NCBI GenBank assembly: GCA_963578625.1
Contig: CAUZEO010000056.1
Coordinates: 1-19,401 of the forward strand
Direction of reading: 5' to 3'
Length of the DNA: 19,401 bases
From: CAUZEO01 sp963578625
GTDB lineage: Bacteria > Verrucomicrobiota > Kiritimatiellia > SLOV01
Part shown: in pieces, positions 14,733 through 19,401 of the stretch
Layout of the letters: every line of letters begins with the position of its first letter
How positions within the stretch are numbered: the first letter of the stretch is position 1
Translations under genes and position numbers: made by a program
The notes under the pieces: generated by a model
What the model was told of the DNA's origin: nothing
The model's database searches: none
Seen by the model: the letters and a program-made list of their open reading frames with translations, nothing else

Positions 14733-15617
14733 ATGATAGAGAAGGCCAAATCTACATCTCAACGTCTGCCCGTCGCGAAAACGTACAAGATTTACGTGAA
14801 CGGAAAATTTCCCAGAACGGAATCGGGGCGGACCTACCCTCTGCCCGGATCAAGGGAAGATCCCGCCGCAAATATTTGTCTCTGCTCACGGAAGGACTTC
14901 CGCGACGCCGTGGTAGCGGCACGAGCAGCGGTATCAGGCTGGTCGGGTAGCAGTGCCTATCTACGCGGGCAAATCCTGTATCGCATTGCCGAGATGCTGG
15001 AAGGACGCAAGGATCAGTTCGTGTCTGAGCTTGTCCGAACCGGCCTAACCAAACGCGTCGCGGCAAAGGAAGTGGCCGGCTCGATCGATCGCCTGGTTTA
15101 CTATGCAGGGTGGTCCGACAAGGTCCAGCAGGTCTTCAGCTCCGTAAACCCGGTCAGTTCTTCTCACTTCAATTTCTCGATGCTGGAGCCGACTGGAGTT
15201 GTCTCCGTCATCGCTCCGGAGGAGTCCGCACTGTTAGGCCTGGTCTCCGCGGTGGCGCCGGTCATCGTAGGCGGGAACACCTGCGTTGTGTTGTCATCCT
15301 ATACCAAGCCAACTTCCGCGATCTCGTTTGGCGAAGTTTTGCACGCCTCGGACATCCCCGCGGGGGTCGTAAACCTGCTCACAGGGCAGCGGAAAGAACT
15401 GCTGGAACATTTCGCCTCGCATATGGACGTGAACGCCGCGGTATATTACGGTGAGGACTCGGACGAAATTCAATCCTTACAGGAGCATGCCGCCTTAAAC
15501 GTGAAACGGGTAGCGATCCGGTCTCACTCGGATTTTCAAAAAGCATCTTCCCAAGGGCCATATCATATTCTGGACACCCAGGAAGTGAAGACCACCTGGC
15601 ACCCCGTGGGAATTTAG
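14733..15617 (+). CDS. Stand-alone non-catalytic ALDH16 C-terminal domain
   Basis: This 294-residue protein is homologous only to the NAD-binding (Rossmann) part of aldehyde dehydrogenases. Seen: IYVNGKFPRTESGR at the start, a helical stretch with GQILYRIAEMLE, EPTGVVSVIAPEESALLG, VAPVIVGGNTCVV, SDIPAGVVNLLTGQRKEL and HMDVNAAVYYG, ending EVKTTWHPVGI. There is no LELGGK glutamate, no catalytic cysteine loop and no catalytic domain. The order of these segments, including the LTGxR, H.DV.A..Y.G and final W.P.G motifs, matches the C-terminal domain of ALDH16 (human ALDH16A1, bacterial ALDH16), which in the solved Loktanella structure packs on the catalytic chain like a second ALDH subunit. It likely binds the preceding gene product in trans. 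The ATG lies seven bases after the upstream stop, with AAGGGGA two bases before it, and is in a different frame. Catalysis by itself is very unlikely. Confidence 0.88.
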   Translation: MIEKAKSTSQRLPVAKTYKIYVNGKFPRTESGRTYPLPGSREDPAANICLCSRKDFRDAVVAARAAVSGWSGSSAYLRGQILYRIAEMLEGRKDQFVSELVRTGLTKRVAAKEVAGSIDRLVYYAGWSDKVQQVFSSVNPVSSSHFNFSMLEPTGVVSVIAPEESALLGLVSAVAPVIVGGNTCVVLSSYTKPTSAISFGEVLHASDIPAGVVNLLTGQRKELLEHFASHMDVNAAVYYGEDSDEIQSLQEHAALNVKRVAIRSHSDFQKASSQGPYHILDTQEVKTTWHPVGI

Positions 15618-15676
15618 ATTTTGAATTTTGGATTGGAAACATCGACCCCAGCGATCACAATCAAAAACCAAAAATC
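15616..15676. repeat. Heptad-phased inverted AT-rich repeat before pdp
   Basis: Directly from the stop codon of the upstream gene run three heptads, AGATTTT, GAATTTT, GGATTGG (15616-15636). After a 19-base spacer come CACAATC, AAAAACC, AAAAATC (15656-15676), roughly the reverse complement. The unit length equals that of the tract at 5514-5562. It ends four bases before the pdp ATG, where a ribosome site would be expected, and a folded transcript would cover that place. Confidence 0.55.
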
Positions 15677-15680
15677 CCCC

Positions 15681-17015
15681 ATGCTTCCCCACTGGCTTAT
15701 TGAGAAAAAACGCAACGGCGAGGCGTTGAGTGGGCAGGAAATTCGATTTTTCATCGACGGATTTTCGAGCGGCGCTATTCCCGACTACCAGATGTCGGCC
15801 ATGGCAATGGCAATATTTTTTCGGGAAATGACCGGCGAAGAGACGCTGGCACTCACCGAAGCGATGATGAATTCCGGGGATGTGGTGGATACTTCCTCCA
15901 TTCAGGCGCCGAAAGCCGACAAGCATTCCACCGGCGGTATCGGGGACAAAGTATCCCTTATCCTGGCGCCACTGGTAGCCTGCTTCGACATTGCGGTTCC
16001 CATGATTTCCGGACGAGGCCTCGGCATCACCGGCGGGACACTGGATAAGTTGGAGTCGATTCCCGGGTATCGAACGGACCTCGTTGAGAAAGAATTCATC
16101 TCCGTCCTCAATCGATGCGGCTGTTCCATCATCGGCCAGACGTCGAGCCTGGCTCCCGCCGACAAGAAGCTCTACGCCTTGCGGGATGTGACGGCGACCG
16201 TGCCGTCGATTCCGCTGATCGTGGCAAGTATCATGTCAAAGAAACTTGCCGAAGGAATCGACTCACTTGTGATGGATGTCAAATGCGGCCGTGGCGCGTT
16301 CATGCAGTCACGAGAAGACGCCCGGCAACTTGCCCGGAACCTGGTGGATGTAGGCCTGGGGATGAACAAGAACATGGCGGCGATCATTACCGACATGAAC
16401 CAACCGTTGGGACGCACTGCGGGGAACGCCCTGGAAGTCGCGGAATCCGCCGAATGCCTTCGGGGAGAAGGCGCGGAAGATCTGATGGAAGTGACCTATG
16501 CGCTTTGCGCCAGAATGCTCCTGCTTTCAGGAAAAGCGATGGAAAAGGAAGAAGCAATTGAAAAATTACGAGAGAAGATCGACAACGGAGAAGCCTTCGA
16601 GAAATTTCTGGAGATGGTGAGAGCACAGGGAGGCGACGAGGGCGCGATCGAAGACACCGGGCGACTGCCGGCGGCGGACATTCGCGAGCCCTATCCCTCG
16701 ACGGAATCCGGATTTATCAGCGATGTAAACGCTGAGCTGATTGGGCGGGCCTGTATCGTGCTCGGCGCGGGCCGGCAAAAGACAACCGATTTGATTGATC
16801 CTGCAGTAGGCGTATCGGGGATACCGAAAATCGGGGAACCCGTCACCGCAGGCGAACCGCTGCTGATCATACATGCGAATGAACCCGAAAAACTGGACGC
16901 TGCGAGACAGTATCTCAAGGATGCTTTTGAAATCTCTGACCGTCCCGTATCTTCACCACTACTGATTCTGGAAGAGATCATTCCAAAACCACCGCAGCGC
17001 GCCAGTGGACCATAA
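15681..17015 (+). CDS. pdp: Pyrimidine-nucleoside (thymidine) phosphorylase
   Basis: It phosphorolyses thymidine, deoxyuridine and probably uridine to the free base and (deoxy)ribose 1-phosphate. From the ATG at 15681 it has 444 residues, as expected for Pdp/DeoA; the open frame reaches back to a TTG at 15621, but that part is the AT-rich repeat, while LIEKKRNGEALS right after 15681 matches family N-termini. Motifs: KHSTGGIGDKVSL (81-93), the phosphorylase signature SGRGLGITGGTLDKLE (110-125), LYALRDVTATVPS and IMSKKLAEG. H82, R168, S183 and K187 correspond at constant offset to H85, R171, S186 and K190 of E. coli thymidine phosphorylase. No Shine-Dalgarno sequence is visible, because CCCCC precedes the ATG. 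The stop TAA sits at the very edge of the palindromic element that follows, and the last residues (PKPPQRASGP) look unconserved. Pdp rather than strict DeoA specificity is a guess. Confidence 0.95.
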   Translation: MLPHWLIEKKRNGEALSGQEIRFFIDGFSSGAIPDYQMSAMAMAIFFREMTGEETLALTEAMMNSGDVVDTSSIQAPKADKHSTGGIGDKVSLILAPLVACFDIAVPMISGRGLGITGGTLDKLESIPGYRTDLVEKEFISVLNRCGCSIIGQTSSLAPADKKLYALRDVTATVPSIPLIVASIMSKKLAEGIDSLVMDVKCGRGAFMQSREDARQLARNLVDVGLGMNKNMAAIITDMNQPLGRTAGNALEVAESAECLRGEGAEDLMEVTYALCARMLLLSGKAMEKEEAIEKLREKIDNGEAFEKFLEMVRAQGGDEGAIEDTGRLPAADIREPYPSTESGFISDVNAELIGRACIVLGAGRQKTTDLIDPAVGVSGIPKIGEPVTAGEPLLIIHANEPEKLDAARQYLKDAFEISDRPVSSPLLILEEIIPKPPQRASGP

Positions 17016-17214
17016 TTTGGAGTGCGGTGGCAGAGCGCATCGGCGACACCGCTTTGGCTCCACGCGGAGCGTGCTCCGGAGCCGTGGCACAACCCCGGCA
17101 GCTTCGGTCCCGGCTTAGGTTCAGGCCCCCCCTCCGGGGGTAGCCAAAGTCGAAGATCCCGGGCCACGTGCCGGGGCGCCGTCGCCGCTGCGCTCTGCCG
17201 GCGCACTCCAAAAT
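17015..17214. repeat. 200-base palindromic element between pdp and the purine phosphorylase gene
   Basis: Terminal inverted arms of 38 bases, 17015-17052 and 17177-17214, match at most positions (shared core TTTGGAGTGCG, then GGCAGAGCGCA, CGGCGAC). Inside are small hairpins CACGC-GGA-GCGTG (17061-17073) and CCCCC-TCC-GGGGG (17128-17140). No ORF with family resemblance is inside. It has the look of a MITE-like dispersed element. Its left edge provides or abuts the pdp stop codon. It fills most of the 288-base gap 17016-17303; the remaining AT-rich 17215-17303 probably carries the promoter of the next gene. Confidence 0.8.
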
Positions 17215-17303
17215 TGGCTCTTGGAAACGGATGAAGTAATCATTCAACAAAAGTTTTTAACTATGATAGATTCTGATATACGAAGCATCCGGAAGGCATC
17301 CTT

Positions 17304-18134
17304 ATGAATCACGAAATCATGGAAGAGGCGGCGGCTTTTGTGCAGTCACGCTGGAGTGATCTATCACCGGCGGCGGGGATGATCCTGGGATCCGGATGGG
17401 GCGATGTCGTGGGCGCCTTTACCATTGAGGACGAGATCTTGTACGAAGAGATCCCGGGGCTCGGAAGGCCGGGCGTAGCGGGACATGCGGGCCGCCTGGT
17501 TCGCGCTACTGCGGCGGGTCGTGAAGCGCTGATCTTTCAGGGACGACGGCACTTTTATGAAGGGGAAGGTTGGACGGCAATCGCTTTGCCCGTTTTCGTC
17601 CTCAAAGCGTGCGGGGCGCCTATCGTGGTGCTGACCAACGCCGCGGGAGGCATTCGGGACGAGTTCTCGCCTGGTGACCTTATGATTATCGAGGATCACA
17701 TCAATCACATGCATTCGAATCCTCTGATCGGTGAACATGACCCGACCTGGGGTGTTCGATTTCCGGACCAGTCCAATATCTATGACACCGAACTGCGGAG
17801 CGCTCTGAAACGTGCCGCCGATGCCGCAGGTGTTCCAATTCAGCGCGGCGTTTACCTCGCCGCCTCGGGACCTTACTACGAAACGCCGACGGAGATTCGA
17901 TCCTACCGAACCCTGGGCGCGGATGCCGTCGGCATGTCCACTGTTCCCGAAGCGGCGCTGGCGAACGCCGCGGGTTTGCGCGTTGTGGCGCTTTCCTGCA
18001 TTTCGAATCTAGCGGCAGGAATCAGCAAGAGCCCATTGACCCACGAAGAAGTAACCGAAACAACTCAGGCCGCCATGCAGCGGATGACCTCGGTCCTGGC
18101 CGCGTTTTGGAAAGAGGTGGCCCGTCATGGATGA
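17304..18134 (+). CDS. Purine-nucleoside phosphorylase, trimeric type
   Basis: It converts inosine and guanosine (deoxy)nucleosides plus phosphate to the base and (deoxy)ribose 1-phosphate. The 276-residue length fits the PNP/MTAP family (bacterial PunA). Seen: ILGSGWGD (27-34, phosphate loop), GRRHFYEG (80-87), LTNAAGGI (110-117), EDHINHM (130-136), SGPYYETPTEIR (188-199), GADAVGMSTVPEA (205-217) and SCISNLAAG. E193 and N235 are in the places of human PNP E201 and N243; Asn at the second site favours 6-oxopurines over the adenine preference of MTAP. GGAAGG at 17291-17296, seven bases before the ATG, is a strong ribosome site. The gene starts a new two-gene unit after the palindromic element and overlaps the cytidine deaminase gene by eight bases. 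Confidence 0.95.
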   Translation: MNHEIMEEAAAFVQSRWSDLSPAAGMILGSGWGDVVGAFTIEDEILYEEIPGLGRPGVAGHAGRLVRATAAGREALIFQGRRHFYEGEGWTAIALPVFVLKACGAPIVVLTNAAGGIRDEFSPGDLMIIEDHINHMHSNPLIGEHDPTWGVRFPDQSNIYDTELRSALKRAADAAGVPIQRGVYLAASGPYYETPTEIRSYRTLGADAVGMSTVPEAALANAAGLRVVALSCISNLAAGISKSPLTHEEVTETTQAAMQRMTSVLAAFWKEVARHG

Positions 18135-18528
18135 TCATGCACGAAAGTTGATCGAGGCAGCGGTCTCCGCCATGGCAAACGCTCACGCACCGTATTCAAA
18201 GTTCCGGGTTGGCGCCGCTCTCCTCGACAGTGATGGGGCCATTCACACCGGCTGCAACGTGGAGAATGCTTCATACGGATTGACAAACTGCGCGGAAAGA
18301 ACGGCCGTGTTCAAGGCGGTCAGCACAGGCAACATATCCTTCGAGGGCATAGCGGTGGTGTGTGATCAGGATGATCTCCCCTACCCCTGTGGCGCGTGCC
18401 GCCAGGTACTTACTGAATTCTGTGATGCGAAGACGCCGGTGTATGTGGCGTCGGCAAGGAATTCTGAACAGTATGAACGCTTTCAGCTCGGCGAGTTGCT
18501 GCCGAAATCCTTTCGAAAGCTCCCATAG
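18127..18528 (+). CDS. cdd: Cytidine deaminase, homotetrameric type
   Basis: It deaminates cytidine and deoxycytidine to uridine and deoxyuridine, feeding the pyrimidine phosphorylase. The 133 residues are typical of the short, tetrameric class (B. subtilis Cdd 136). The zinc site is intact: C55 and catalytic E57 in NCAERTA, C88 and C91 in PCGACRQVL. AHAPYSKFRVGAAL (20-32) and GCNVENASYG (42-51) form the substrate pocket. Its ATG lies inside the end of the purine phosphorylase gene with an eight-base overlap; GAGGTGG six bases ahead serves as ribosome site, so the two are translationally coupled. Nothing resembling a terminator follows at once. Confidence 0.98.
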   Translation: MDDHARKLIEAAVSAMANAHAPYSKFRVGAALLDSDGAIHTGCNVENASYGLTNCAERTAVFKAVSTGNISFEGIAVVCDQDDLPYPCGACRQVLTEFCDAKTPVYVASARNSEQYERFQLGELLPKSFRKLP

Positions 18529-18534
18529 AGCCTT

Positions 18535-18963
18535 CTATTTATACCCGGACTGAATTCGGTAAAAACGCTGTGTCTGCTCACCGTCGGGCGAAATGACGAA
18601 TGCACCATTGCCCTGCAGAGGGCCGTCCGCCTATGACTGCCCGGGTCGAAACCGTCTGGCCGTCGAAGCGTGCGCGGCGATACCGCCCCATCGGGGTTCA
18701 ATGCCGGAGTGTTCACAAAGGTTGGTGTTGACGTATAGCGGTCGCCTTGCGTTCGCGTCAGGGTTCGGCAACACTTGGACCAGCATACCGGTCGTACCAT
18801 TCATCACCAGTGCGCCGAACACCTGAATGTTGGCGGTGTCCGGCATCAAAAGTTTTACCCCGGCCCGATTTTCTACGGAGAGTACTCCGTTCGATGAATT
18901 GTATGCCGGGGGAAACGGATTCGAAGGCGGAGTTCCGCTGATTTCAAAGACGAAGCCTGAAGA
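18535..18963 (-). pseudogene. Decayed C-terminal part of a surface/exported protein
   Basis: Read on the minus strand from 18963, one frame gives protein-like sequence: SGFVFEISGTPPSNPFPPAY, then SVENRAGVKLLMPDTANIQVFGALVMNG and onward to YVNTN. It then becomes compositionally odd around 18740-18635, meets an in-frame TAG at 18631-18633, and resumes in the same frame as GNGAFVISPDGEQTQRFYRIQSGYK before a final TAG at 18535. The last part looks like the end of verrucomicrobial exported proteins whose C-terminus closes with a FYRIQ/FYRV-type strand. At the upstream side the frame is closed by TGA at 18964-18966 without a start. I read this as the broken tail of a gene with a nonsense change and possibly a compensated frameshift. 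Its function is not recognisable. It covers most of the 463-base gap between cdd and the next ORF. Confidence 0.5.
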
Positions 18964-18991
18964 TCAAGACTAGAACGGAAGTCGCTGGCAC

Positions 18992-19132
18992 ATGAACGTT
19001 CTGAATGCAGAAGTGGACCCGGATAAATACGCGGATGCGTGCACGGTGGAAGAGCTGGATTTGAAAGACTTCGATTCCACGGACATGTATTTCGAGTACC
19101 CGCTTTTGCCCCGGCATGGTGGCCAACGCTAA
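18992..19132 (+). CDS. Small acidic ORF, 46 residues, unknown
   Basis: ATG at 18992, GGAAG eleven bases upstream, stop TAA at 19130-19132. The product is acidic and hydrophilic in its first two thirds (VDPDKYADACTVEELDLKDF) and ends FEYPLLPRHGGQR. The amino-acid composition and codon pattern look protein-like, unlike the other frames here. I do not recognise a family. It may be a true small protein, or the C-terminal relic of a larger gene whose upstream part is lost, since it sits beside a pseudogene; an in-frame TAG at 18971 closes the frame upstream. Confidence 0.4.
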   Translation: MNVLNAEVDPDKYADACTVEELDLKDFDSTDMYFEYPLLPRHGGQR

Positions 19133-19165
19133 GCACGATCGCTTTGCCTAATGTTTCATTTGCTA

Positions 19166-19202
19166 GTAGGCGGCAACGGTAATTTCGTTCGTTGCCGCCT
19201 AC
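19166..19202. terminator. Perfect 13-pair hairpin, possible terminator
   Basis: GTAGGCGGCAACG (19166-19178) and its exact complement (19190-19202) flank an 11-base loop. It starts 33 bases after the small ORF. No T-run follows on either strand, so intrinsic termination is not certain; it could also stabilise a 3' end or be a repeat. Confidence 0.5.
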
Positions 19203-19248
19203 CACCAAAACTTTCTCCCAACAGATCGGAACTCGGACAAGTGCGGAT

Positions 19249-19280
19249 TAACCCGCAAATTTCATGAAAATTGCGGGTTA
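19249..19280 (-). terminator. Hairpin overlapping the stop of the BI-1-like gene
   Basis: TAACCCGCAA (19249-19258) pairs with TTGCGGGTTA (19271-19280), and the loop ATTTCATGAAAA can pair further. On the minus strand the stop codon TAA at 19280-19278 forms the base of the stem. There is no clear T-run after it. It is likely a 3'-end structure between two facing transcription units. Confidence 0.5.
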
Positions 19281-19401
19281 GTCCCGGGACATGAAGATGC
19301 GTAGTACGTAATAGAACATCAGCGCTACGGAGGCAAAAAGCTCAAGCGATGCACCGACATAACGGTCTTCCGGATAGTGATGAAGTATGTTGGAGGTGTC
19401 G
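19278..19401 (-). CDS. C-terminal end of a probable Bax inhibitor-1/YccA family membrane protein
   Basis: Only the last 41 codons are in the window; the gene enters from the right edge. The tail reads DTSNILHHYPEDRYVGASLE, then LFASVALMFYYVLRIFMSRD and stop. One hydrophobic transmembrane segment ending in LRIFMSRD after a YVGASLELF helix is the pattern of the final helix of BI-1 family proteins (YbhL/YccA end in YxxxxxLFxxLLxIFG-type tails). The family call rests on this short piece only. BI-1 proteins are seven-helix inner-membrane proteins, some of them calcium leak channels. Confidence 0.55.
   Translation of the reverse strand, partial: DTSNILHHYPEDRYVGASLELFASVALMFYYVLRIFMSRD

Noticed and set aside
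14723..14735. Possible frameshift separating a single ALDH16 gene
   Set aside because: The second gene has its own ATG and purine-rich leader seven bases after a clean stop, and each protein has a complete domain boundary, so two genes are the simpler reading.
15621..15680. TTG at 15621 as the pdp start
   Set aside because: The extra 20 residues are read from the heptad repeat and have no family match; ATG at 15681 gives the usual N-terminus.
17243..17284. Promoter boxes ahead of the purine phosphorylase gene (TTTTTA and TATACG-like words)
   Set aside because: The region is AT-rich and a promoter is likely, but no pair matches the consensus well enough to report.

Overview
The window reads as chromosomal DNA of a Gram-negative bacterium of the PVC group, most likely Verrucomicrobiota or a close relative such as Kiritimatiellota. 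Three things suggest this: Kdo/LPS and undecaprenyl-phosphate genes; a very large surface protein with FG-GAP, cadherin and DUF11 modules whose C-terminal domain is of a kind common in that group; and intergenic palindromes that look like dispersed repeats. The phylum call is an inference from family resemblance. No rRNA or tRNA gene is visible.

Layout. Positions 1-2261 hold the 3' part of a giant secreted repeat protein. It converges on a TRAP-type solute-binding lipoprotein (2285-3391, minus). Next comes an envelope block on the plus strand: arabinose-5-phosphate isomerase kdsD (3533-4504), undecaprenyl-diphosphatase uppP (4515-5477) and a membrane-anchored PpiD/SurA-like chaperone (5728-7533). 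Phosphopentomutase deoB (7760-8938) lies between two copies of a palindromic repeat. Two minus-strand genes follow: a hydroxypyruvate-isomerase-like TIM barrel (9381-10157) and a MatB/ACSF3-like acyl-CoA synthetase (10350-11858).

From 12323 to 18528 runs a deoxyribonucleoside catabolism locus: deoC of the type found in animals, a catalytic aldehyde dehydrogenase, a short non-catalytic aldehyde dehydrogenase homologue, pyrimidine-nucleoside phosphorylase, purine-nucleoside phosphorylase and cytidine deaminase. With deoB, the window encodes the whole route from deoxynucleosides through deoxyribose 1-phosphate and 5-phosphate to glyceraldehyde 3-phosphate plus acetaldehyde, and on to acetate. 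The two dehydrogenase genes match the N-terminal and C-terminal parts of the normally single-chain ALDH16 protein, so this looks like a naturally split ALDH16.

The tail (18529-19401) holds the decayed remains of a surface-protein gene, a 46-residue ORF, two strong hairpins and the C-terminal end of a probable Bax-inhibitor-1 family membrane protein entering from the right.

The gaps are filled with structured repeats: palindromic elements at 7559-7724, 9040-9139, 11872-12260 and 17015-17214, and heptad-phased AT-rich tracts at 5514-5562 and 15616-15676. Hairpins from three different repeat families share the same three-base loop, TCC on one strand and GGA on the other, with stems that differ in sequence but keep their pairing. 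This and the split ALDH16 are the most interesting observations.
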